A stretch of 11,838 bases of DNA from JALTBU01 sp964410645. Lineage in GTDB: Bacteria; Campylobacterota; Campylobacteria; Campylobacterales; Nautiliaceae. Where the stretch lies: NCBI GenBank assembly GCA_964410645.1, contig CAYPHV010000036.1, positions 1-11,838 on the forward strand. The letters run 5' to 3'. Each line of letters begins with the position of its first letter. The first letter of the stretch is position 1. The notes under the pieces were generated by a model, which saw only the letters and a list, made by a program, of their open reading frames with translations, had not been told where the DNA came from and did not search any database. Shown in pieces: positions 1 to 7,475 of this stretch. The position numbers and the translations under genes are program-made.

Positions 1-13
1 TACTTCGGTTAAT

Positions 14-847
14 CTATACATTTGCGACCTTCATAGAAAAATCCTTAAAAACAGCCTGGTGTATCACAGCTCCGCTGCTTACGGCATCAACGCCTGTTTT
101 TTCATATTCTGTTAAATTTTCCAGTGTTATACTTCCGCTTGCTTCTAAAAATATATCAGAATAATTTTTATTTCTGTAATTTACAACTTTTTTAATTTTT
201 TCAAATTCCATATTGTCGCACATTACAATATCTGCTCCCGCTTGCATAGCTTTTTTTGCCTGATCAACATTTTCGCATTCTATTTCTATTTTGCATGTAA
301 AAGGTATGCTTTTTTTTGAGATTTTTATTGCTTCTTCAACAGAGTTAAAAAGGGCTAAATGTGTGTCTTTTAGCATCAGGCAGTCATCCAGTCCCAGTCT
401 GTGGTTGGTAATGCCCCCGCATTTTGCGGCATACTTTTCAAAAATCCTGAGCAACGGTCTTGTTTTTCTTGTGTCGAGAATTTTAAGATTTTTAACTTTT
501 CTTGTAAATTCATATGCATAGCTGGCAATTCCGCTTGCGTGTTGAAGAATATTTAACATGCTTCTTTCCATGCTTAAAATATCCGATGCGTTTCCGGAAA
601 TTATAAATATAATATCGCCTTTTTTATAGTAATCCCCGTCTTCAAAATTAAAATCAAATTTAACATCGGCTATTCTGCTGAAATTTTTTATATATTCAAT
701 TCCTGCAATAATGCCTTCACTTTTTGCTATGACTTTTGCATTAATCAGTTTGTTTGGAATGAGATTTCTTGTCAAATCTCCTCTGCCTATGTCTTCTTTT
801 AGAACTTTTTTTAAAAAATCTGTAATTTGGAAAGACATTAAATTCAT
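14..847 (-). CDS. nadC: Nicotinate-nucleotide pyrophosphorylase (quinolinate phosphoribosyltransferase)
   Basis: NadC converts quinolinate and PRPP to nicotinate mononucleotide, CO2 and PPi, the step after NadA in de novo NAD synthesis, in the cytosol. The 277-residue length is normal. Visible family motifs are EDIGRGDLT (18-26), LNILQHASGIA (98-108), DTRKTRPLLR (125-134, the substrate-binding Arg/Lys cluster), GGITNHRLGLDD (144-155) with LKDTH after it, KIEIE (186-190), DIVMCDNM (206-213), EASGSI (235-240) and the C-terminal SSGAVIHQA. The PLLR form of the TRKT motif matches my memory of the Helicobacter enzyme. The start ATG overlaps the nadA stop by 4 bases (ATGA), with GGAG just upstream inside nadA, so the two are probably translationally coupled. 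An internal ATG three codons later (MSFQI) is an alternative start. Only 13 bases follow the TAG stop, so the next gene is not visible. Identification is firm. Confidence 0.97.
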   Translation of the reverse strand: MNLMSFQITDFLKKVLKEDIGRGDLTRNLIPNKLINAKVIAKSEGIIAGIEYIKNFSRIADVKFDFNFEDGDYYKKGDIIFIISGNASDILSMERSMLNILQHASGIASYAYEFTRKVKNLKILDTRKTRPLLRIFEKYAAKCGGITNHRLGLDDCLMLKDTHLALFNSVEEAIKISKKSIPFTCKIEIECENVDQAKKAMQAGADIVMCDNMEFEKIKKVVNYRNKNYSDIFLEASGSITLENLTEYEKTGVDAVSSGAVIHQAVFKDFSMKVANV

Positions 848-1818
848 TTTGTGATCTCCATCATTTTATTTAACGCTTTCAAAGCGTTTTGTGCTGTTGC
901 TTTATTTACGTTTATTTCATTAAAAGGTTTTCCTTCGTCAATTGATTTCAATAAATTATGCAAGTCTTTTAATGTTGTTTCATTCATTGAAGGACATTCC
1001 GGTCTGGTGGAACTTAATATAAAAATATTCGGATTAATGTCTCTTTTCATTCTGTTTACAAAATTAAATTCAGTTCCGATTGCCATTAAATCATTCGGAT
1101 GATTTTTTACAAATTTGAGTATTCCGGCTGTGCTTCCTATAAAATCCGCCTTTTTGCAGACTTCGGGAGAACATTCCGGATGGACTACAATCTTGATTCC
1201 GGGATATTTTTCTTTAAAAAAATCAATATGTTCTGTTTGAAACAGCTGATGAACCGAGCATAACCCGTTAAAACATATAATATCTGCATTTTGCCAGTTT
1301 TTTTCTCCTATAACAGATGATTTTACATGAAGTTTTTTTGCCGTATTTTGACCTAAATTTTTATCAGGCAGGAAAAATACTTTTTTATTTTTTGCTAGTG
1401 CCCATTTGACTATTTTATCGGCACTTGAGCTTGTACAGGTGGCGCCTCCTCTTTTTCCTATTATTGCTTTGACTTTTGCACTTGAATTAATATAGACTAT
1501 CGGGATAAAATCAATACTGTTTTTTTCTAATAATCTGATGTTTTCTTCAACCAATTTTTCGCCGGCCATTCTGGCCATTGAACAGCTTGCGGTTTTTGGC
1601 ATATATACAGGAATATCCGGATTTAATATTTTTGCGCTTTCACCCATAAAACCGACACCGCAGAAAATTAAAGGATTATCTATATTTGCTGTTTTTTTTG
1701 CAAGTTCCAGGCTGTCTCCCGTCAAATCCGCTATATCAACAATTTCATCTTTTTCATAATGATGAGCCACCAGTGTAATATTATTTTTCTTTAATAAGTT
1801 TTTTATTTTGTTTATCAT
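844..1818 (-). CDS. nadA: Quinolinate synthase A
   Basis: NadA condenses iminoaspartate with dihydroxyacetone phosphate to give quinolinate, using an oxygen-sensitive [4Fe-4S] cluster. The 324 residues are typical. The three family cluster cysteines are C79 (in ASCSMARM), C187 (in GLCSVH) and C275 (in STRPECPSMNE). Other motifs are AHHYEKDEIVDIADLTGDS (18-36), IFCGVGFMGESA (51-62), VHPECSPEV (212-220), GSTAGI (228-233) and IGTEFNFVNRM (247-257). The usual GCSLADM-like motif reads SCSMARM here. The start ATG is preceded by AAAGGTG about 4 bases upstream. The gene is transcribed divergently from plsY from a TATAAT element in the 58-base gap and is followed by overlapping nadC. No nadB (aspartate oxidase or dehydrogenase) gene is in the window, so the source of iminoaspartate is not shown here. 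Confidence 0.97.
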   Translation of the reverse strand: MINKIKNLLKKNNITLVAHHYEKDEIVDIADLTGDSLELAKKTANIDNPLIFCGVGFMGESAKILNPDIPVYMPKTASCSMARMAGEKLVEENIRLLEKNSIDFIPIVYINSSAKVKAIIGKRGGATCTSSSADKIVKWALAKNKKVFFLPDKNLGQNTAKKLHVKSSVIGEKNWQNADIICFNGLCSVHQLFQTEHIDFFKEKYPGIKIVVHPECSPEVCKKADFIGSTAGILKFVKNHPNDLMAIGTEFNFVNRMKRDINPNIFILSSTRPECPSMNETTLKDLHNLLKSIDEGKPFNEINVNKATAQNALKALNKMMEITK

Positions 1819-1844
1819 TTAACACCTTTCAGTGATTTTTGTAA

Positions 1845-1850
1845 ATTATA
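1845..1850 (-). promoter_or_regulatory. Putative -10 element of the nadAC promoter
   Basis: The minus strand reads TATAAT here, about 27 bases upstream of the nadA start, giving an expected leader of roughly 20 nucleotides. A second TATAAT on the same strand lies immediately upstream (1850-1855), sharing one base. No clear -35 hexamer is seen, in line with the sigma-70 promoters of Campylobacterota. The site abuts the opposing plsY -10 element, so the two promoters could compete for polymerase. Position is inferred from sequence only. Confidence 0.55.
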
Positions 1851-1851
1851 T

Positions 1852-1857
1852 TATAAT
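1852..1857 (+). promoter_or_regulatory. Putative -10 element of the plsY-folB promoter
   Basis: TATAAT lies 20 bases before the plsY start codon. Transcription would begin near 1864, so the leader would hold little more than the ribosome-binding site. This also argues against a longer plsY reading frame starting at 1832, because that ATG would lie upstream of the promoter. Confidence 0.55.
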
Positions 1858-1866
1858 TTCAAAAAA

Positions 1867-1871
1867 AAGGA
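1867..1871 (+). promoter_or_regulatory. Ribosome-binding site that fixes the plsY start
   Basis: AAGGA followed by a 5-base spacer precedes the ATG at 1877. The frame is open back to an ATG at 1832, but that start has no comparable site, would add 15 hydrophilic residues not expected in PlsY, and lies within or upstream of the likely promoter. Confidence 0.7.
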
Positions 1872-1876
1872 AATTA

Positions 1877-2485
1877 ATGTCTAATATAATTTGGTATTTA
1901 CTGGCATATTTAATAGGAGGGATTCCTTTTGGATACATAATAGCAAAATATTTTGCAAATATAAACATAAAAGAGCACGGAAGTGGAAATATAGGCGCCA
2001 CTAATGTTTTAAGGGTTTTAAAAGAAGCTGATCCAGAAAAAGCAAAAATTTTAGCCGGGGCAACGCTTTTTTTTGATGCCTTTAAAGGCGCGTTTATAAT
2101 TCTTTTGGCAAAATTTGCAGGTGCATGCGATGCAACGTTATGGACAATTGCCGTTTTAGTCGTAATAGGGCACTGTTTTACCCCGTTTTTGGGATTTAAA
2201 GGAGGCAAAGGAGTAGCGACTACGGCGGGGGCTCTTTTGATTTTAATTCCAAATGCTGTATTGGTGGGTCTTGTTGTATGGTTTATTATGGCAAAAACTG
2301 TCAAAATTTCTTCACTCAGTTCACTTACGGGCATTTTGGTGGGTATATTTAGTGCTTATATTTTATATCCCCATCCAAGTATTGAATCACATGCACCTTT
2401 GTGGATCATAGCTTTTATAATTATTTATAAACATAGAGAAAATATTTATAGGCTGCTTACAGGGCAGGAAAAAAGAGTAGTATAA
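1877..2485 (+). CDS. plsY: Acyl-phosphate:glycerol-3-phosphate acyltransferase PlsY
   Basis: PlsY is an inner-membrane enzyme that transfers an acyl chain from acyl phosphate to glycerol-3-phosphate to make lysophosphatidate, the first step of phospholipid synthesis. With the chosen start it is 202 residues and begins MSNIIWYLL. All three conserved cytoplasmic motifs are present: GSGNIGATNVLR (near residue 36), GFKGGKGVATTAG (near 111) and KHRENIYRLLTGQEKR close to the C-terminus. Hydrophobic segments between them fit the usual multi-pass (about five or seven helix) topology. It is divergent from nadA and is followed after 5 bases by folB, so plsY-folB is probably one transcript. Its partner PlsX is not in the window. 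Identification is firm; only the start needed choosing. Confidence 0.96.
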   Translation: MSNIIWYLLAYLIGGIPFGYIIAKYFANINIKEHGSGNIGATNVLRVLKEADPEKAKILAGATLFFDAFKGAFIILLAKFAGACDATLWTIAVLVVIGHCFTPFLGFKGGKGVATTAGALLILIPNAVLVGLVVWFIMAKTVKISSLSSLTGILVGIFSAYILYPHPSIESHAPLWIIAFIIIYKHRENIYRLLTGQEKRVV

Positions 2486-2490
2486 GATAA

Positions 2491-2823
2491 ATGAAAAATT
2501 ATACAATTGTTATTGAAAATTTAACATTTAAAGCTGTTTTGGGAATTTTGGAAAAAGAAAGACAGAAAAAACAGTTAATAGTGGTAAATGCAAAAATAGA
2601 ATATGAGTATAAAGATAATTATATAGATTATGCAAAAGTATGCGATATTATCAAGAATTTAATTATAAATAAAAAATTTAATTTAATAGAGGATGCTGTT
2701 GACGCTGTTGAATGTGAATTAAAAAAGAATTTTTTTCAGATGAAAAGTCTGTATCTTTCTGTTAAAAAACCTGAAATTTTAAAAAATGCTTTAGTGGGAG
2801 TGGAAATTTTAAGAAAATATTAA
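2491..2823 (+). CDS. folB: Dihydroneopterin aldolase (FolB family)
   Basis: FolB cleaves 7,8-dihydroneopterin to 6-hydroxymethyl-dihydropterin and glycolaldehyde in folate synthesis, as a cytosolic homo-octamer. The protein is 110 residues, near the usual 115-120. It begins with the beta strand YTIVIENLTFKAVLGI and an E-rich turn (E21/E23). It keeps the active-site tyrosine in DYAKV (Y47), the pterin-anchoring glutamate in LIED (E67) and the lysine of the KKP motif (K92-K93-P94), followed by NALVGVEI. Overall identity to well-studied FolB looks low, and I call it mainly from this motif order. It sits 5 bases after plsY with only a weak ribosome-binding site, so translation may depend on coupling to plsY. 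A promoter for the next gene starts 7 bases after its stop. Confidence 0.85.
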   Translation: MKNYTIVIENLTFKAVLGILEKERQKKQLIVVNAKIEYEYKDNYIDYAKVCDIIKNLIINKKFNLIEDAVDAVECELKKNFFQMKSLYLSVKKPEILKNALVGVEILRKY

Positions 2824-2830
2824 TTTTCGA

Positions 2831-2836
2831 TATAAT
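2831..2836 (+). promoter_or_regulatory. Putative -10 element of the hsrA-fdxA-ppx promoter
   Basis: TATAAT sits in the 36-base gap between folB and the regulator gene. Transcription would start near 2843, just before the strong AAGGAG site at 2849-2854 and the ATG at 2860. This separates the regulator-ferredoxin-phosphatase transcript from plsY-folB, although read-through from the upstream pair cannot be excluded because no terminator is visible. Confidence 0.55.
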
Positions 2837-2859
2837 GTTTAAAAGTCTAAGGAGAATTA

Positions 2860-3528
2860 ATGCGCTTATTAATAGTTGAAAAAGATGAAACATTGAACGA
2901 ACTTGTAAAACGTTCTTTAAATGAATCCGGGTATAAAAGTGATGAATCTTTTACTATAAAAGATGCTGAATATTTTCTTGATATCAGGCATTATAATTTA
3001 ATTGTTATAGATGCGAATTTTGGAATGAGTGAGGTTTTTAAATTTATAGATTATGCAAAAAATATATATCCTTTGATAAAAATAGTAGTTATTTCGGATG
3101 ATTCATCAGTTAACAGTGAAATTAAAACATTAAAAATGGGTGCGGATGATTATATAAAAAAACCTCTGCATTTTGATTTGTTGATAACACGTATAAATGT
3201 GGCTTTAAGAAGTGGGAAGGAATCTTATATTAAAATAAAAGATTTAATAATTGTGAAAAATGAAGAAAAAATAATTTATAAAGGAAAAGAATCTTATTTA
3301 AAGGGAAAATCTTTTGAAGTCTTTATGCATTTGGCAAGATATCCCAATCAGGTGATTTCAAAAGAGCAGCTTTTAGATGCAATATGGGAAGAGCCCGAAC
3401 TTGTAACTCCGAATGTTATTGAGGTTGCTGTGAATCAAATCCGATCAAAGGTTGACAAAGTTTTTAAAATTGATACAATACAGACCATTCGTCGAAGAGG
3501 CTATAAATTTTGTTATCCAAAGGAGTGA
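2860..3528 (+). CDS. hsrA: HsrA/HP1043-like orphan OmpR-family response regulator
   Basis: This is a two-domain DNA-binding regulator of 222 residues: a receiver-like domain (1 to about 115) and an OmpR/PhoB winged helix (about 125-220). The C-terminal half is strikingly like Helicobacter HP1043 (HsrA), an essential orphan regulator of stress and respiration genes that works without phosphorylation: LKGKSFEVFMHLAR (147-160), SKEQLLDAIWEEPELVTPNV (167-186), RRRGYKFCYPK (211-221). The receiver has Asp51 at the usual phosphoacceptor position and K101 in KKP. The acidic pair after strand 1 reads EKD (E7-K8-D9), so the second Mg2+ ligand is a lysine, as I recall for HP1043. No histidine kinase is nearby. 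It has its own promoter and a strong AAGGAG site, and is followed after one base by fdxA. Function in this organism is inferred by homology. Confidence 0.9.
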   Translation: MRLLIVEKDETLNELVKRSLNESGYKSDESFTIKDAEYFLDIRHYNLIVIDANFGMSEVFKFIDYAKNIYPLIKIVVISDDSSVNSEIKTLKMGADDYIKKPLHFDLLITRINVALRSGKESYIKIKDLIIVKNEEKIIYKGKESYLKGKSFEVFMHLARYPNQVISKEQLLDAIWEEPELVTPNVIEVAVNQIRSKVDKVFKIDTIQTIRRRGYKFCYPKE

Positions 3529-3529
3529 T

Positions 3530-3790
3530 ATGTCATTAAAAATCAGTGAAGAATGTATTGCCTGTGATGCATGCTTGGAAGAATGTCCAAACGGTGCTAT
3601 TGAACCGGGAGATCCTATATATGAGATAAATTCTGATCTTTGTACTGAATGTATAGAATATGATGGAGAGCCTCAATGTATTCCTGTTTGCCCTGTAGAT
3701 GCTATTGTTCCGGATCGCAATAATGTTGAAAGCGCAAAAGAGTTAAAACTAAAATCCGAGTTTATACACAGAGAAGAAGAAGAGGAATAA
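3530..3790 (+). CDS. fdxA: 2[4Fe-4S] ferredoxin, Allochromatium/YfhL type
   Basis: This is a small acidic cytosolic electron carrier of 86 residues that would bind two [4Fe-4S] clusters. The first motif is CIACDACLEECP (C9, C12, C15, C19). The second has the longer spacing C38-x2-C41-x8-C50-x3-C54-P, the insertion that marks the Allochromatium vinosum type, and a C-terminal extension ends in a run of five glutamates. These low-potential ferredoxins commonly serve pyruvate:ferredoxin oxidoreductase-like enzymes; the partner here is not shown. The start is fixed by AAAGGAG at 3519-3525, inside the 3' end of hsrA; the same frame open further upstream to 3452 is only overlap with hsrA. The stop codon overlaps the next start by one base (TAATG). 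The fdxA-ppx order matches my memory of HP0277-HP0278. Confidence 0.93.
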   Translation: MSLKISEECIACDACLEECPNGAIEPGDPIYEINSDLCTECIEYDGEPQCIPVCPVDAIVPDRNNVESAKELKLKSEFIHREEEEE

Positions 3791-5244
3791 TGGCAAAAAT
3801 TACTGCTGTAATCGATATTGGTTCAAATTCTGTCAGAATGGCCGTATTTCAAAAGACCAGCCGTTTTGGATTTTACCTTATAAGAGAAGAAAAATTTAAA
3901 GTAAGAATTAGTGAAGGCGCCTATGAACATAACGGGGAACTTCAGGATTTTGCAATTAATAGGGCCGTAAATGTTTTAAAAGAATTTTTATTAATTGCAA
4001 AATCTTTAAAGGTCAGAAAAATTTTATGTGTTGCAACGTCTGCCGTTAGGGATGCTCCCAATAAAAACGAATTTATTTTACGTGTAAAAAAAGAGCTTAA
4101 TCTAAATATTAAAGTAATAGACGGTGAAAAAGAAGCGTTTTTCGGTGGAGTTGCAGCTGCGAATTTATTATATGAAAAAAACGGGGTAACTATTGATATA
4201 GGAGGCGGTTCTACCGAACTTGCCTTTATAACAAACAGAAATATAGAAAATACTTTTTCGCTTAAGCTTGGAACTGTCAGATTAAAAGAATTGTTTTTCG
4301 ATAAAAATGATATTTTAGGGGCTAAAAAATATATAAAGAACGAGCTTAAAAAATTGGGGAATAATTTTTCTCATAAAAATATTTTCGGGATTGGCGGAAC
4401 AATAAGGGCATTAAGCCAGGTAATTATGCGAAAAATAGAATATCCTTTAGATATTCTGCACGGATTTACATATGAATTTTCAAATCAGATTAATTTTTTA
4501 GAGCAGATTATTAAGATGAATCGTGAAGAGCTGCTTAAAATCGGAATAAAACCGGAAAGAGTTGATGTTATAAGACCAGGAACTTTAATATTTTTAGAAA
4601 TTGTCAGATATTTAAAGGGTGAAAAAATTATTACGAGTGGAGTTGGCGTTAGAGAAGGTGTGTTTTTAACAGATTTGTTAAGAGGTCATAATTATAAATT
4701 TCCCCAGAATTTTAATCCGTCTCTTAGAACGATTACGGATGTTTATCATATTAACAGAAAAGTTGCTTCTTATGAAACAAAAATAGCTCTTAAAATATTT
4801 GATTTATTAAAAAACGATTTTAAACTTGATGAAAAATATAAACGTCATTTAATGTATGCTATTAAACTTTCCAAGGCGGGAGAACTTGTAAATTTTTATG
4901 AAGCGCATAAACATACAGAATATATACTGCTCAATTCTTTACATTATGGATTTTCTCATCAGGATAGACTTTTAATTTCAAAAATAATAAGGTTTTATAA
5001 AAGAAAAAAAATTAAAAAAAGAGAAATTGAAAAATTTAAATTTTTATTGCCTAGAAAAAATATAGTTGAAAAACTTTGTAATATATTCTGGGTTGCCAAG
5101 CTTATAAATATTAATCTTTCACAGCAAAAACTTGAAATAACCAAAGTAGATAATAAGATAATAATAAAAGGGGAGAATCTTTATTTGGCAAAAGAGAGGC
5201 TTAAAGGAAAAGAATTGTTTTTTAATTTGGAAATTCAAGATTAA
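3790..5244 (+). CDS. ppx: Ppx/GppA family exopolyphosphatase / guanosine pentaphosphate phosphohydrolase
   Basis: This is an ASKHA-fold phosphohydrolase of 484 residues. It would remove terminal phosphate from polyphosphate and/or turn pppGpp into ppGpp; sequence alone does not tell which. The N-terminal catalytic module has DIGSNSVRMAVF (9-20, phosphate 1), VATSAVRDAP (81-90), the catalytic-Glu segment DGEKEAFFGG (111-120), TIDIGGGSTELAF (134-146, phosphate 2), GIGGTIRALSQ (200-210), RPGTLIFLEI (262-271) and SGVGVREG (283-290). The C-terminal HD-like domain (about 311-484) keeps EAHKHTEYIL (371-380), but the canonical HD/HE pair reads S361-K362 and the usual RYHR reads RFYKR, so its metal site looks lost. 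It follows fdxA with a one-base overlap and an AGAGGAA site, implying coupled expression with fdxA and hsrA. Its stop is 4 bases from that of bamA. Confidence 0.9.
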   Translation: MAKITAVIDIGSNSVRMAVFQKTSRFGFYLIREEKFKVRISEGAYEHNGELQDFAINRAVNVLKEFLLIAKSLKVRKILCVATSAVRDAPNKNEFILRVKKELNLNIKVIDGEKEAFFGGVAAANLLYEKNGVTIDIGGGSTELAFITNRNIENTFSLKLGTVRLKELFFDKNDILGAKKYIKNELKKLGNNFSHKNIFGIGGTIRALSQVIMRKIEYPLDILHGFTYEFSNQINFLEQIIKMNREELLKIGIKPERVDVIRPGTLIFLEIVRYLKGEKIITSGVGVREGVFLTDLLRGHNYKFPQNFNPSLRTITDVYHINRKVASYETKIALKIFDLLKNDFKLDEKYKRHLMYAIKLSKAGELVNFYEAHKHTEYILLNSLHYGFSHQDRLLISKIIRFYKRKKIKKREIEKFKFLLPRKNIVEKLCNIFWVAKLININLSQQKLEITKVDNKIIIKGENLYLAKERLKGKELFFNLEIQD

Positions 5245-5248
5245 TTTT

Positions 5249-7429
5249 TTAAAAATTTGTTCCCAGGCTAAATTCAAATTTTTGTAAATCATCGCCTTCT
5301 TTGCTTTTAATAGGCCAAGCCCAGATAAATGCAATTGGTCCCATAGGCGTTATCCAATCGAATTCGGCACCGTAACTGCTTCTTGTCATATCTATGGAAT
5401 TTTCTCCTATTCCGCCCCAGTCTATAAATCCTGTAAGCCACATTTTGCGTTTAAGATTTATAGGCGTTGAAATTTCCGGTCCGATAATTAATTTATATTT
5501 TCCACCTATTTTATTGTTGTTACTGTCTTTTGGAGATATACTGTAAGAGCTGAAACCTCTTACGCTTGAAGGTCCTCCTAAATAAAATTTTTCGTTTATA
5601 GGAAGATAGCCTGTTTTCTTGATATATCCTGTTTCTAATCTGAATTTTGCCACTGCTATTGTTTCATACGTTGAATCTGTAAATGGATGAAAATATTTGT
5701 AACTTGCTAATGTTTTTATATAATTTTCATCGCCTCCAAGACCGGCAAATTCTAATGATAAAGCAGCTTTTTGGCCAGTGGTAGGGAAATAATAATTGTC
5801 TGTTGAATTATAGTTTAAACTATTAACAATATAACTTTTTGTACTTTTTGGTTTAACGTCTTGTAATGTGCTGTCATAATCGTTCAATTTTGTTTTTGTA
5901 AATCCGTATGTTATGCCTGCGCTTAAATTTCTTGTAAGCTTCTTTCCAAGCCCCAGTGAAAATCCTTTTTCTTTGGAAGTATATGAAATACTTTCAAACT
6001 CCGTGTTAAAAATGGAAGTGTTAAAAGAATATTTGCTATCTAAAATTCTCGGATTGAATAAAGAAATTGAATAAGTTTTGCTTTTTGAATTTATATCTGC
6101 ATTGGCAGACAAACTTTGTCCGCTACCAAATACATTTTTTTCACTTACCGTAAATATAAGACCTGCTTTTGTGTAGCTTCCGTAACTGATTCCGGCTTTT
6201 AAACTTCCGCTAAGTCCTTCTTTTACTTTGACTAATAAATCGATTTTATTATCGGAAACTTTTTTTTGTATTATTTTTACATCTTCAAGATAGCCGCTTC
6301 TTTGAAGAGTATTTTTACTGTCTTTTATATCTTTATAAGAATATTTGTTTCCTGGTGCCAAATATATGTTTCTTCTTATTACTCTGTCCAGAGTTTTGGA
6401 ATTTCCTGAAATTATTACATTATTTATATAAACAATTTGACCGGGGATTACATTATATATAACAGTTATGCTTTTGTCTTTCTTTTTTATCTGGGGATAA
6501 ACTTTTACATATGCGTACCCTTCATTTTGAAATGCATGAGTGATATTTTTAATGTCTTTTCTAAGGGCTGATACATTAAAATATTTATCTGTTTTTAAAT
6601 TTAGTTCCGGTAATTTTGCTTTTATATTTTTTGGATAATTTATCGAAATTTTTTGTACAACATATCTTGGGCCTTCTTTAATTTTATAATCGATGTCCGT
6701 AATATATGAATCAAGATTTATCTTGGCTAAAGGTGTGGAGACTTTTGAATCCAAATAACCTAAATTTAGGTAATAATCCTGTAAATTTTCTTTATCTTTA
6801 ATTAATTTGTATATATTTAATGTTCCGCTGTTAAAAAAGGGTAAAAAACTCCAAAAAGTTTTTTCTTTGTTTTCTATTTTTTTTTCAAGCCTGTTTTTTG
6901 AAAGCTTTGCTCCGAAAAAATTTACTTTCCGTATGGTTACTTTTTTGCCTTTGGCGACATTTATAATCAGTTTTATCTTAATTTTATTTAAAGGAATTTT
7001 GTCTATTTTAACGGTTGTGTCAAAATATCCTTTTGCAAGATAATAACTTTGAATAAACTGTTTTAACTGCCTGATTTTACCGTTATTTAAAATAGTGCCT
7101 TTTTTAAGCATTAAATTTTCTTGTTTTAATAATTTTTTTAAATCGTTTGATACGTTATGCATTTCAATTTGGGAAATTGTAGGTTTTTCCAGGCATATAA
7201 ATGTAAGTTTGGAATCATTTAAATCAGCTTTTATTGTTTGAAAATACCCGGTGGAATATAACGCTTTGATGCTTTCATTAATTTTTTTTATATTTATTGA
7301 TGAATTTGGAGCAATTTTAATGAGAGCGTTTGCACTTACAGGGGACATATGAATTAATCCCTCATAATTAATTGTTTTAATTTGACTGGAGAAAGCAAAT
7401 ATAGGTAAAAAATAAAGTAATTTTTTCAT
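5249..7429 (-). CDS. bamA: Outer membrane protein assembly factor BamA (Omp85)
   Basis: BamA is the essential outer-membrane insertase for beta-barrel proteins. The 726 residues include a short signal peptide (MKKLLYFLPIFAFSS), five POTRA repeats (roughly 17-82, 83-160, 163-253, 257-330, 333-406) and a 16-strand barrel from about 407. Diagnostic features are the POTRA signatures STGYFQTIK and KGYFDTTVKI, the loop-6 motif GGPSSVRGFSSY with VRGF at 623-626, the GPIAFIWAWPI strand near 671, and the C-terminal beta-signal FEFSLGTNF ending in Phe. The start ATG follows AAGGGAA at a good distance. Transcription is divergent from tyrA, and I recall the same arrangement in Campylobacter jejuni. No other bam gene, skp or lpx gene follows, unlike the Gammaproteobacterial order. 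Identification is firm. Confidence 0.97.
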   Translation of the reverse strand: MKKLLYFLPIFAFSSQIKTINYEGLIHMSPVSANALIKIAPNSSINIKKINESIKALYSTGYFQTIKADLNDSKLTFICLEKPTISQIEMHNVSNDLKKLLKQENLMLKKGTILNNGKIRQLKQFIQSYYLAKGYFDTTVKIDKIPLNKIKIKLIINVAKGKKVTIRKVNFFGAKLSKNRLEKKIENKEKTFWSFLPFFNSGTLNIYKLIKDKENLQDYYLNLGYLDSKVSTPLAKINLDSYITDIDYKIKEGPRYVVQKISINYPKNIKAKLPELNLKTDKYFNVSALRKDIKNITHAFQNEGYAYVKVYPQIKKKDKSITVIYNVIPGQIVYINNVIISGNSKTLDRVIRRNIYLAPGNKYSYKDIKDSKNTLQRSGYLEDVKIIQKKVSDNKIDLLVKVKEGLSGSLKAGISYGSYTKAGLIFTVSEKNVFGSGQSLSANADINSKSKTYSISLFNPRILDSKYSFNTSIFNTEFESISYTSKEKGFSLGLGKKLTRNLSAGITYGFTKTKLNDYDSTLQDVKPKSTKSYIVNSLNYNSTDNYYFPTTGQKAALSLEFAGLGGDENYIKTLASYKYFHPFTDSTYETIAVAKFRLETGYIKKTGYLPINEKFYLGGPSSVRGFSSYSISPKDSNNNKIGGKYKLIIGPEISTPINLKRKMWLTGFIDWGGIGENSIDMTRSSYGAEFDWITPMGPIAFIWAWPIKSKEGDDLQKFEFSLGTNF

Positions 7430-7456
7430 GTGTTCCCTTAAACTATTTTAGTTAAA

Positions 7457-7462
7457 ATTATA
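7457..7462 (-). promoter_or_regulatory. Putative -10 element of the bamA promoter
   Basis: The minus strand reads TATAAT in the 70-base gap between bamA and tyrA, predicting a start near 7450 and a leader of about 20 nucleotides before the bamA ATG at 7429. No -35 element is obvious. Confidence 0.5.
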
Positions 7463-7475
7463 ACGTAAAATATGA

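Noticed and set aside
291..521. Plus-strand open frame inside nadC, and similar antisense frames in nadA, plsY, bamA, tyrA and atpB
   Set aside because: These lie opposite strongly conserved genes, have no family features or start signals, and are expected by chance.
1832..1876. N-terminal extension of plsY to an ATG at 1832
   Set aside because: That ATG lies upstream of the likely -10 element and lacks a ribosome-binding site. The ATG at 1877 has AAGGA at a good distance and gives the normal PlsY N-terminus.
3452..3529. Upstream extension of the ferredoxin frame
   Set aside because: It overlaps the conserved end of hsrA. The ATG at 3530 has AAAGGAG before it and gives the normal ferredoxin start.
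5242..5262. AT-only inverted repeat between ppx and bamA as a bidirectional terminator
   Set aside because: The stem is made only of A-T pairs within a generally AT-rich context and lacks a GC core, so it would be too unstable to call.
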